Assembly: GCF_042646065.1 (NCBI RefSeq) | Contig: NZ_JBHRTA010000030.1 | Location: 62,001 to 126,000, forward strand | DNA from: Parapedobacter deserti | Lineage (GTDB): Bacteria; Bacteroidota; Bacteroidia; Sphingobacteriales; Sphingobacteriaceae | DNA length: 64,000 nt | Reading direction: 5' to 3' | In this document: piece by piece, positions 45,206 through 52,565 of the stretch | Layout of the letters: each line of letters opens with the position of its first letter | How positions within the stretch are numbered: the stretch's first letter is position 1 | The notes under the pieces: generated by a model | What the model was told of the DNA's origin: nothing | Seen by the model: the letters and a program-made list of their open reading frames with translations, nothing else | Databases searched by the model: none | Program-made: the position numbers and the translations under genes

Positions 45206-45985
45206 CTATTTTTGCACTGCTGTGAATTTAGCCAACGGCGCCATTCGCGCGCGAAACAATTGAAGCGTGTCCCCTTGCAGGTGATAGCTGTCGGCAGACT
45301 CCAACGCGCGCTTCAATCCATTTTCTGTTTCCATATTTTCGCAGGCCATCATGGTGCCGATGAGCTGGGAAAATTTTACGCGGTTCGGATTGGACAACTC
45401 GTATGTGCCGCCTAAACCGTTACAGCCACCATTAGCCTCTATCCTGTTATTCTCGCTGTTTAATCGGATGTAGGGTTCCTTCTGTGTCGAACCGTCAGCT
45501 ACGTGTTCTCCATTAATTTCGATCAGTTTCCAATATGTGTCGGTGAGCGCAGCGTCGGTTGCCTTACTTAGGATGTAATGTTCAGCTAAGTTGCCGGTAA
45601 TGCGGTTGCCGTGCATATCCAAATGGAATAGCCGGTTTTCTCCCACCTGGAATTTTTCGTTCCGTTCGGTTAGCGTGATCCGGCTTCCATCCTGGTCCCA
45701 ATTAAATTTGCCTGTTTCGGTAAATACCGAGTCTCCTTTATCCAGGTACAGCGTGTTCAGGTGGTATGTGCCGTCGTCCTGCAAGGTCAGCGTATACCGG
45801 ATGCCCGGGCAGTCGGCGCAGGGTAATGTACCGGTATATGTTCCCCTCCAATCCAGCGAATTCCGGCTGTTGTGTGCGGTATCTGCTTGGCTTGAGCTGC
45901 TTTTTTTGGTTTGGCAGCCTCCAGCGGCCAGCACGAGTGCCATAAAGCCGCCGAAAATCCGCATAGATGTGCTGGTTCTCATCAT
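45206..45985 (-). CDS. Lipoprotein with NlpE-N and META domains
   Basis: The 259-residue lipoprotein has a lipobox LAAGGC (Cys24), an NlpE N-terminal-like domain (about 45-140; GTYTGTLPCADCPGI with the CxxC pair) and a C-terminal META domain (about 145-255; YWKLIEINGE, ANGGCNGLGGTYEL, MACENMETE). NlpE senses copper or surface stress in Enterobacteria; META/HslJ-like domains appear in stress proteins. The frame is open to 46033, but the ATG at 45985 (or 45982) directly precedes the signal. It is divergent from endonuclease V. Role by inference: envelope stress. Confidence 0.88.
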   Translation of the reverse strand: MMRTSTSMRIFGGFMALVLAAGGCQTKKSSSSQADTAHNSRNSLDWRGTYTGTLPCADCPGIRYTLTLQDDGTYHLNTLYLDKGDSVFTETGKFNWDQDGSRITLTERNEKFQVGENRLFHLDMHGNRITGNLAEHYILSKATDAALTDTYWKLIEINGEHVADGSTQKEPYIRLNSENNRIEANGGCNGLGGTYELSNPNRVKFSQLIGTMMACENMETENGLKRALESADSYHLQGDTLQLFRARMAPLAKFTAVQK

Positions 45986-46077
45986 ATGTTTTTTTATTTG
46001 AAGCATAAAGTGTACCAAACACGGCGGTTTCAAATATGTTTGGTAATAAGGAAAGATATTTGCATGTTGTTTTAGCT

Positions 46078-46758
46078 ATGAAGCATTACGAGACCTTGAG
46101 CATTCCCGAGGCGACCTGCTTGCAGCGTCAGTTGCGTGAACGGTTGGATATTGAGGAACGCGAGCTGTCCGTTCGCTTGATCGGGGGAGCCGATATTTCA
46201 TTAAATCTGTATAGCAGTACCATTTACGCTGGGATCATTTTACTTTCCTTTCCGCAGCTTCAGCCGGTCGGGTGGTCATTGGTCCAGGCGGAGACCCGTT
46301 TTCCATACGTGCCGGGTTATTTGGCTTTCCGGGAGGTGCCCGCTTTGGTGGATGCATGGCGCCAACTGGCAGTGAAGCCGGATGTATTGGTGATCGATGG
46401 ACATGGCATCGCGCATCCACGCCGGCTGGGCATTGCCGCTCATTTCGGGGTGGAGACCGGCCAGCCCAGTATAGGCTGTGCCAAAAAACTGCTTACAGGC
46501 CAGTACCACGAGCCTGGCTTGCTCGTTGGTGACCATACCCCGATCATGGCAGGGACGGAGCAGATTGGCCACGCTTTCCGGAGCAAAAGCAAAGTGGCTC
46601 CGGTATTCGTGTCACCGGGCAACTTGGTCGGCCTGAACAATAGTTTGGAAATTATTCAGCAATGTAAGGGAAGATACCGAATACCTGAACCTACACGGCT
46701 GGCACATGAACTGGTCAATCGGTTCCGAAGAGGTGAGGTTGCTGCCGGGACGCAATAA
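46078..46758 (+). CDS. nfi: Endonuclease V (deoxyinosine-specific)
   Basis: A 226-residue DNA-repair nuclease that nicks near deoxyinosine. Motifs: GGADISLN with Asp39, RFPYVPGYLAFRE (PYxPG and catalytic Glu), and VIDGHGIAHPRR. The frame is open from 46036, but the ATG at 46078 removes a non-conserved extension and gives the normal length. A TATGTTTG box at 46034-46041 could be the -7 element. The last ~6 codons lie in one arm of a 19-bp perfect inverted repeat. Confidence 0.94.
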   Translation: MKHYETLSIPEATCLQRQLRERLDIEERELSVRLIGGADISLNLYSSTIYAGIILLSFPQLQPVGWSLVQAETRFPYVPGYLAFREVPALVDAWRQLAVKPDVLVIDGHGIAHPRRLGIAAHFGVETGQPSIGCAKKLLTGQYHEPGLLVGDHTPIMAGTEQIGHAFRSKSKVAPVFVSPGNLVGLNNSLEIIQQCKGRYRIPEPTRLAHELVNRFRRGEVAAGTQ

Positions 46759-46775
46759 CCTCACCTCTTCGGAAC
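46722..46775. repeat. 19-bp perfect inverted repeat at the end of the endonuclease V gene
   Basis: Arms 46722-46740 (GTTCCGAAGAGGTGAGGTT) and 46757-46775 are perfectly complementary, with a 16-base spacer. The left arm encodes the RFRRGEV region and the TAA stop (46756-46758) touches the right arm. No T-run follows on either strand. Confidence 0.9.
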
Positions 46776-46851
46776 GGCTCAACTGACATTACGGCACTGC
46801 GATTTCAGGAGGTGGTTAATGTACAGGTCTGTTGCCGAGTGAGGCCTATCG

Positions 46852-49092
46852 TTAATTCTCAAATTTACCGTAGATTTTGCATATCCTGAACAACACAGCT
46901 TGGATGTCACGGCTCTGAAGAAAAATACTGGTTTGGAGCAGTGCCTGTTTACTGCCAATGTTTTTGCGACGAATGATATCCAGCTCGTTTCCGAAATTGG
47001 TGTTTATGAACGCCCGGATTTCATTACGGTTTTGACGGAGCAAGGGTACATTGGGCCCTTCTTCTTCTTTCAGTTCACTTATGGCCAGACTAAAGAACCT
47101 GTCCATTTTGACCCCCAGATTTTCCAACGTGGCGATAAATCCATCTGCGAGGGGTTCATGCAAGTTTTCAATGTACTGAAGGCTTTCTGCGCTCAAGAAC
47201 TTTGCTGATTGAAGCATATCCTGTATGAGGTCGGCACCGTATACGATTACTTCGGCCGAGCGTCGGTCGGCAGCACCAAGCTGCCGGATAGCCCTGAGAC
47301 TGTTCCGTTTCAGCTTATAGGAATAGTTTATTAATTCCAAAAGTTCTTTGTCTGCTTTCTTAATTGCTGGCGCATCGTTACTGCGTATACCATTCAAAAT
47401 TGTGCTATAGTGGCCCGACGTTTCAATTATCATGGCTATCAGCATATTCTTGCTGCGGATGTAGACATCCAGATCCGGCTCTCCTAACAAGCTCAATCTG
47501 CTTTTTTCCTTCTTTGATTGACGCTCTTTGTGAGCAAACTTTATATTAGATATGATGATATAGGTGACGACAATTCCTAACAGCACACCCGTTGCCACCA
47601 TCCCTTGGTAAATCACGAATGCAAAGAAAGCGGCGACTGAAAATGCAAACAGGGCGGTAATAAACCATCCGCCTACCACACTGAGTACCCCTGTCACCCT
47701 ATACACGGCCGATTCACGGCCCCAAGCTCTATCGGCAAGCGATGTGCCCATGGCCACCATAAAGGTTACGTACGTGGTAGACAGCGGCAGTTTCAATGAC
47801 GTCGCCCACGCGATCAGTATACTTGCAAGCACAAGATTAGTTCCTGCCCTGATCAGATCAAACGCGGGTGCATCCTGGTCCACTGCCGTTGCTTTGCTTA
47901 ACTTATCCCGTTCGAAACTAAGGTTATACCGTCTTTTTACATTTCGGGGAATGACCGTATCGAATACATTGCCCAGTAGCATGGCTGTTTTAACAACCCG
48001 TCTGGATATATTATTGGGCTTGAAACGATCGTCACTTCCGTCTTCGTCCTGCTTACCCAGGCTGATTTCTGTTTCCGTTACTTTTCTAGCTTTAGCACTC
48101 AACCAAATGGTTAATGCCATAATGAACCCGGCAATTCCCAGCATGTAAGTGGGTACGATGACGTCGCTTGTTGCCAGGTAATCCTGATACAGGGCATCAG
48201 CGGCCACTCCGCTTTCTGCCCAGTTTTGGTATGCCATTAATCCTGCGATGGGAACACCGATAAAATTGACCAAGTCATTGCCTGCAAATGCCATTGCTAG
48301 GGAAAAGGTTCCAGCGATCACCACAATCTTGATGGGGTTCAGGCGAAATTGGCGCTGCAACCAGAAGCAAATCGCCGTAGTAGCGACAAGGACAAGCAGC
48401 ATAAAAACGATAAGGTTGTCATTCAATATCTTTACCCATTCCTCCTGAGCCAGCGTTGTACCCTTAAGGCCTTTAATCAAAAGGAAATAGATGATCACGG
48501 TAATGCCCATTCCCGAAAAAGGCGCTCCCAACACGTTTAGCCTTTTTTCGTACTGGAAGGTAAAGGCCGATCGGATGAAATACTGCACCGCCACCCCTGC
48601 GGTAAATGCTATTAAAATGGAAAGAAAAATGCCCGAAATGATGGAAAATGTGCTCTCTACATTAATGTATTTCATCGCTTCGCCGATCGATTCTCCTTTT
48701 TCGGCGGCAAACAAAAAACCCACGATTGCTGCGGCTCCCAGCAATTCGAAGACAATGGATACCGTTGTGGACGTGGGCAGACCGAGCGCGTTAAAAATGT
48801 CAAACAGCACAATGTCGGCGAGCATGACCGCCAGAAATATCCACATTACCTTGTCAAACGTAAAATGTTGGGGCTGGAAAATTCCTTTGCGTGCAATCTC
48901 CATCATCCCGCTGGAGAAAAAACATCCGGCTAGTATGCCCACGGCGGCGATGAGGATGATATTCCGGTAGGTGGTGACTTTACTGCCTATTGCCGAGTTC
49001 AGAAAATTGACGGCATCGTTGCTGACACCGACAATCAGGTCCGCGATAGCCAGGACAAGAAGGAGAGCAACGATAAACAACATGTAATCCAT
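46852..49092 (-). CDS. PiT-family inorganic phosphate transporter with PhoU-like C-terminal domain
   Basis: The 746-residue protein has a PHO4/PiT domain in two halves: N-terminal (about 5-330; NDAVNFLNSAIGSKV, GLPTSTTVSIVFELLG) and after a charged loop a second half (about 405-520; TSLKLPLSTTYVTFMVAMG). The C-terminal ~200 residues are hydrophilic and helical, resembling a fused PhoU-like domain. PiT proteins move phosphate with H+ or a metal cation. Fusion with a PhoU-like regulatory part occurs in this phylum. It is monocistronic. Confidence 0.93.
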   Translation of the reverse strand: MDYMLFIVALLLVLAIADLIVGVSNDAVNFLNSAIGSKVTTYRNIILIAAVGILAGCFFSSGMMEIARKGIFQPQHFTFDKVMWIFLAVMLADIVLFDIFNALGLPTSTTVSIVFELLGAAAIVGFLFAAEKGESIGEAMKYINVESTFSIISGIFLSILIAFTAGVAVQYFIRSAFTFQYEKRLNVLGAPFSGMGITVIIYFLLIKGLKGTTLAQEEWVKILNDNLIVFMLLVLVATTAICFWLQRQFRLNPIKIVVIAGTFSLAMAFAGNDLVNFIGVPIAGLMAYQNWAESGVAADALYQDYLATSDVIVPTYMLGIAGFIMALTIWLSAKARKVTETEISLGKQDEDGSDDRFKPNNISRRVVKTAMLLGNVFDTVIPRNVKRRYNLSFERDKLSKATAVDQDAPAFDLIRAGTNLVLASILIAWATSLKLPLSTTYVTFMVAMGTSLADRAWGRESAVYRVTGVLSVVGGWFITALFAFSVAAFFAFVIYQGMVATGVLLGIVVTYIIISNIKFAHKERQSKKEKSRLSLLGEPDLDVYIRSKNMLIAMIIETSGHYSTILNGIRSNDAPAIKKADKELLELINYSYKLKRNSLRAIRQLGAADRRSAEVIVYGADLIQDMLQSAKFLSAESLQYIENLHEPLADGFIATLENLGVKMDRFFSLAISELKEEEGPNVPLLRQNRNEIRAFINTNFGNELDIIRRKNIGSKQALLQTSIFLQSRDIQAVLFRICKIYGKFEN

Positions 49093-49226
49093 AACGCTTC
49101 AGCTGTGAAGAGCCCAAAGATGTAAACTTTGTGTTGGTTAACTGTTATTTGTATGTTAAGTTTATGTTAACAACCGAATTTACTTCTCTAGCGCTTGAAA
49201 GGCGGCTAAGTTGGCCAATGATTTTC

Positions 49227-49234
49227 TATCTTTG
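49227..49234 (+). promoter_or_regulatory. -7 promoter element of the DedA gene
   Basis: TATCTTTG fits TAnnTTTG, about 35 bases before the ATG at 49270. The -33 position is not consensus. Confidence 0.35.
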
Positions 49235-49269
49235 AGGCGAAACAAAACTTATTTATACAGCCAGTTAAC

Positions 49270-49863
49270 ATGTTTGATGCCGGGGGGTTAATTCAGGTCG
49301 GAGGGCTGCTGCTCGTTATCTTAGCGGTTTATGGGCAGACAGGGCTGTTCTTCTGCTTTTTTCTTCCAAGCGGGTCGCTCCTTTTCATGGCGGGCGTATT
49401 GATAGCCAACGGTCTGTTCGGTCACACCCTTTTTACGACATGCAGCTTAGGCGTAGCGGCTTCCGTATTGGGCAATGTTACCGGATATGTCATCGGTTAT
49501 AAGACGGGACCGCTTTTACACCGTAGATCGGACACGAAATTTTTCAAGAAACAGCATTTGACGGCTGCAGAAAATTTCTATAGTAAATATGGTGCCCTCG
49601 CGCTGTCCCTTGGTGTGTTTTTTCCCTTGATTCGCACATTTGGCCCTATCGCCGCCGGTATCATCCAACTAAGATTCAGCCGTTTCTTAGCGTTTGTTTT
49701 CATAGGGTCGGTTGGCTGGATAGTATCGCTTGTATTTGCCGGTTACTTCATTGGAAACATGCCTTTTTTACAGCCGTACCTAAATTATGCAGTTGCCCTC
49801 ATAATCACGGCAGTTACCGTGCCGGTAGTCATCAAAATCGTTCGAGCTGTCAGAGAGAAATAG
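49270..49863 (+). CDS. DedA-family (SNARE-associated) membrane protein
   Basis: The 197-residue inner-membrane protein has the DedA/VTT-domain signatures FFLPSGSLLFMAGVL (ExxxPxPGE-like position degenerate here), GNVTGYVIGYKTG, FFPLIRTFGPIAAG and GSVGWIVSLVFAGYFIG, with about five membrane segments. DedA proteins are linked to lipid-carrier recycling and membrane energetics. It is monocistronic. Convergent with the DinB gene; the 109-base gap 49864-49972 holds no clear terminator. Confidence 0.9.
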   Translation: MFDAGGLIQVGGLLLVILAVYGQTGLFFCFFLPSGSLLFMAGVLIANGLFGHTLFTTCSLGVAASVLGNVTGYVIGYKTGPLLHRRSDTKFFKKQHLTAAENFYSKYGALALSLGVFFPLIRTFGPIAAGIIQLRFSRFLAFVFIGSVGWIVSLVFAGYFIGNMPFLQPYLNYAVALIITAVTVPVVIKIVRAVREK

Positions 49864-49972
49864 CCAGAGCGCTTGTTAACGGCAGTAATAATGGTCGGTT
49901 GCCGTCCAGGTAACGTTGCTGCCCGTTAGAAAGCAGGATAGTTCTACGGTTTCTTTTTTAGGTAGCTGATTT

Positions 49973-50476
49973 TTACTGTCCTGAAATTTCTTCATACGTC
50001 GGTCCATAAAGACCTGGCACTCGATTTCCGGTAGCTCGCAGGTAAACGATCATTTCACCACGATGGTGGTAAAGATGATTATAAAGAAAGCTGCGGGCAA
50101 CTATTCCTCTTGGTGATGGACCAAGTACCGTACGATCGCCGACTTTCATGGTCCACATGTCTTCTAAACTGTCTTCGGTTGTAGCGTTCAGCGCTTCCCT
50201 GGCCTTTTCCACGTTCCGTTCGAAAAAGTCGAGTGTAGCTTCGATGTCTCCCGGTTTTCCACGCTCAAGACGATCGGCCGCTAAATCGTATACGTCTTTG
50301 GAGAGTGTTCCCACATACCAGTGATATATCGTGGCAATATGCTGTGCAAGCTCACCCATCGTCCATGAAATAGGGGACGGTTTATAATCAATGTCTTTCT
50401 CAGGCACCGCTTGCAATAACATTCTCGTGCCTTTTACTTCTTGTTCAAATTCCCGTAGTAAAGCTTCTATCATCAT
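49973..50476 (-). CDS. DinB-family protein
   Basis: The 167-residue protein forms the DinB four-helix bundle: SWTMGELAQHIATIYHWY with a metal-binding His, then YNHLYHHRGEMIVYLRA carrying the other two His of the metal site, and PGLYGPTYEE at the end. Members are metal-dependent hydrolases or thiol transferases of varied role; DinB itself is damage-inducible in Bacillus. The frame opens to 50548, but the ATGs at 50476 and 50473 match the family start MIEALLREF. Confidence 0.9.
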   Translation of the reverse strand: MMIEALLREFEQEVKGTRMLLQAVPEKDIDYKPSPISWTMGELAQHIATIYHWYVGTLSKDVYDLAADRLERGKPGDIEATLDFFERNVEKAREALNATTEDSLEDMWTMKVGDRTVLGPSPRGIVARSFLYNHLYHHRGEMIVYLRATGNRVPGLYGPTYEEISGQ

Positions 50477-50642
50477 AGCGAGGCGTTCTTTGTAGCAAAT
50501 ATAATTACGTGGCGCTAATTTACAATTGCTTTCATTTGCCATACGCAACCTCCCCTGTACAAAACGCCATGCTATCGAGCGATACGCTTATTTACTGTGT
50601 ACCGGAGTACCTTTTTGATATTTTATGTAAGTTTGAACCGGA

Positions 50643-51041
50643 ATGGAAGTGTCGAAAAGGATTGAAGTGGTATTGATGCTGCTGGTTATGGTGCTCATGA
50701 TCGGGCACGATACGGTTCCGCACATACACCCGCATGAACATGCGTGGCACCATCACCATGATTACTTGGGCCATCATGGCTGTGAAAGAGGAATTCTGGA
50801 CAGGTTATTAGAAAAACACTCCCATAGTGATCATTCCCATACTTATTCGGATACCCTAAGTGTATTGAGGTACCTCAAGGAGCAATCGTCCGAAGCCGAG
50901 CTAACGGCAGACGATTTAAGCCACCGCTATCCGTGCACCACCATTTTTTATCCACAGCATCTCCGTCATCCCAAACCTTTTAATACCAACGTCCATCTAC
51001 ATGCAAACGGGCTTCGCGCTCCTCCATTCACTTTTTGCTAA
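50643..51041 (+). CDS. Orphan His-rich protein, likely exported or membrane-tethered
   Basis: The 132-residue protein has an N-terminal hydrophobic segment (about 8-20) followed by a histidine-packed stretch (HIHPHEH, HHHHDY, HHGCER) with some 21 His in the whole chain, then HSHSDHSH, and a C-terminal LRAPP motif. The composition indicates metal binding (Zn, Cu, Ni or Co). From memory, small His-rich proteins ending in a similar R-x-PP motif sit beside heavy-metal efflux or TonB genes in this phylum, but none is here. Monocistronic; no recognised family assignment. Confidence 0.6.
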   Translation: MEVSKRIEVVLMLLVMVLMIGHDTVPHIHPHEHAWHHHHDYLGHHGCERGILDRLLEKHSHSDHSHTYSDTLSVLRYLKEQSSEAELTADDLSHRYPCTTIFYPQHLRHPKPFNTNVHLHANGLRAPPFTFC

Positions 51042-51209
51042 ACACGCAACAACCTTTTTTAACACCGATATGGTATTTCACTACGCGTGCGAAAACGCTT
51101 GGGACTGGTAATGCCTATTGCAAAGTGGTCAACGCCGGATTCAACTTTTGTACGTCTTGGTGCCGGATTCCGTGTCCTTCCGGCGGACGAACTAGCTTAC
51201 TTAACTAAA

Positions 51210-51446
51210 ATGAAGAATTTTTGGAACATCAAAGAGTTGATATTTGTCGTATATAAGCGAGATGACGGAGGCTTCACTGCGTTAGAAGCGAACGTGGGCC
51301 TCGCCGTGATGGCGGACGATGAAGCGTCGCTTACAACCGCCGCACGTCTTCGAGTGGCCGAGTTTTTTGAAGGGAAATTTTCCAGCACTGTGAGGTTGCG
51401 TTCGTTCAGGGACACTGTGTTTACAATCCAACCGAACAACACTTGA
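51210..51446 (+). CDS. HicB-like small protein
   Basis: The 78-residue protein has the pattern KELIFVVYKRDDGGFTALEANVG...ADDEASL, similar to the HicB-like fold found in small Bacteroidota proteins that are sometimes mislabelled as 2-oxoisovalerate dehydrogenase. No HicA toxin gene is adjacent, so it is not an obvious toxin-antitoxin. A GTG-start frame extends upstream to 51087 with an unconvincing sequence; the ATG at 51210 is preferred. Function unknown. Upstream 51042-51209 holds nothing I can name. Confidence 0.55.
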   Translation: MKNFWNIKELIFVVYKRDDGGFTALEANVGLAVMADDEASLTTAARLRVAEFFEGKFSSTVRLRSFRDTVFTIQPNNT

Positions 51447-51487
51447 GGCATGCAACTATAAAACATTAATCGGCCTTCCTTGTTATT

Positions 51488-51521
51488 TTCACGTGTCCGC
51501 AGGATGGGCGCGTGAATTTTT
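51488..51521 (+). terminator. Hairpin with T-run in the cold-shock gene leader (terminator or attenuator)
   Basis: An 11-bp stem TTCACGTGTCC / GGGCGCGTGAA (with two G-T pairs), loop of 7, followed by TTTTTCATTTTTT. The stem ends only about 27 bases before the cold-shock ATG at 51544, too close for a promoter to fit in between. Either the cold-shock transcript reads through it (attenuation) or it ends the HicB-like transcript. Confidence 0.7.
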
Positions 51522-51543
51522 CATTTTTTATTCAGTAACAGCC

Positions 51544-51735
51544 ATGAACAAAGGCACCATTAAATTTTTCAACGAATCTAAAGGATTCGGCTTCATTACC
51601 GCCAACGATGGTAGCGGTGAGATTTTTGTACACGTATCCGGCCTTCGGGATGATGTCCGGGAGAAGGACACCGTGACCTATGATGTGGTGCAGGGTAAAA
51701 AGGGCATCAACGCAGTGAACGTTAAATTGGCCTAA
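51544..51735 (+). CDS. Cold-shock domain protein (CspA family)
   Basis: A 63-residue single CSD protein with RNP1 KGFGFITAND and RNP2 EIFVHVSGL, which bind single-stranded RNA/DNA. The frame is open to 51493, but the ATG at 51544 gives the standard MNKGTIKFFNESKGFGF start. An intrinsic hairpin sits in its leader and a strong terminator follows, so it is monocistronic. Regulation by RNA structure is plausible, as for cspA of E. coli. Confidence 0.95.
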   Translation: MNKGTIKFFNESKGFGFITANDGSGEIFVHVSGLRDDVREKDTVTYDVVQGKKGINAVNVKLA

Positions 51736-51750
51736 GGGTTATCCAACCGT

Positions 51751-51794
51751 AACGAATGAAGCACCGGAGCAGCAGCCCGGTGCTTCGTTCGTTT
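51751..51794 (+). terminator. Intrinsic terminator after the cold-shock gene
   Basis: A 17-bp stem AACGAATGAAGCACCGG / CCGGTGCTTCGTTCGTT with one G-T pair, loop of 9, then a short T-run (TTT). Confidence 0.75.
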
Positions 51795-51902
51795 AGCCGC
51801 TGCCCCATCTGCGAAAAGACCCGGTATTGCCAGCCCGTCCACCTCATCTTCAGTCCGGTTACGTTCGTGCCGATAAGTCATCAATTTTTTATCATTTGGT
51901 AA

Positions 51903-51932
51903 TTGCTCACATAGCCGGTGACGATACTTTTG
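51903..51932 (+). promoter_or_regulatory. Consensus promoter before the truncated AhpD-like gene
   Basis: TTG (51903-51905), exactly 19 bases, TACTTTTG (51925-51932), full consensus. Transcription would begin near 51939, 20 bases before the ATG at 51959. It probably now drives the DUF2269-oxidoreductase-Crp genes. Confidence 0.75.
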
Positions 51933-51958
51933 GCATGAGAAAAAAATAATAAGAAACT

Positions 51959-52063
51959 ATGTCGAAAAGAATCAGCATTTACTCAATGGGCAACGAGTCG
52001 ATCGAAGGACTGAGCTCCCTTAGGCGACATGAAAGGAACACCAATCAAACAAATAATTGCTAA
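51959..52063 (+). pseudogene. Truncated 5' end of a carboxymuconolactone decarboxylase/AhpD-like gene
   Basis: The 34-codon frame begins MSKRISIYSMGNESIEGLSSL, which resembles the usual N-terminus of Bacteroidota AhpD-like carboxymuconolactone decarboxylases. After about residue 21 (near 52021) the similarity stops and the frame ends at TAA two bases before the next gene's ATG. The family would need about 120 further residues with a CxxC-type motif. A deletion seems to have removed the rest of the gene and fused the leader to the downstream gene. The family match is by eye and short. Confidence 0.5.
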
Positions 52064-52065
52064 AA

Positions 52066-52539
52066 ATGGATCATACTTATTTTAAACTGGCGCATATGCT
52101 GGCATCGGTAGTGTTTCTGGGAAACATTATCACTGAATTGGCATGGATGAGAAATGCCATAAAAAGGCAAGACATCGGCATCCTATCATTTACCGTTGCG
52201 GGAATCATAAAAGGGGATAAGTATTTTACAATTCCAAGCGTGGTGCTAATCACCAGCAGTGGGGTTGCCAGCTCCGTTTCCGGGCATTTTTCGACCCTAG
52301 GCAACGGATGGATACTTTATTCCATCGTATTATTTGTCGCGTCGGGGATAATTTTTTCACTCCGCCTTGTGCCACTTCAGAACAAGATTTGCGCCCTTGC
52401 CGGGAACAAAAGCGTGTTCGTGAAGTCCGATTGGGTGGAAATTAACAAACTGTACAGGAATTGGAACTTTTGGGGAATCGTAGCCCTGATCACCCCCTTG
52501 CTTGCATTCATTATGATGACGCTGAAAATCCCGAGGTAG
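52066..52539 (+). CDS. DUF2269-family membrane protein
   Basis: The 157-residue protein has four predicted membrane segments (about 5-25, 48-72, 78-102 and 128-150) with the family-like opening FKLAHMLASVVFLGNIITE and conserved small and aromatic residues. A TTG start at 52057 would add three residues; the ATG at 52066 is preferred. It is 27 bases upstream of the oxidoreductase gene and shares the promoter at 51903-51932. Function unknown. Confidence 0.8.
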   Translation: MDHTYFKLAHMLASVVFLGNIITELAWMRNAIKRQDIGILSFTVAGIIKGDKYFTIPSVVLITSSGVASSVSGHFSTLGNGWILYSIVLFVASGIIFSLRLVPLQNKICALAGNKSVFVKSDWVEINKLYRNWNFWGIVALITPLLAFIMMTLKIPR

Positions 52540-52565
52540 TACCATCTAATTTAACGACCGTAAAG

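Noticed and set aside
49864..49972. Possible imperfect hairpin TAACGG...CCGTTA between DedA and DinB
   Set aside because: Bulged stem and no T-run; not strong enough to call a terminator.
51087..51209. GTG-initiated upstream extension of the HicB-like protein
   Set aside because: The added 41 residues look random and the ATG at 51210 starts the recognisable fold.
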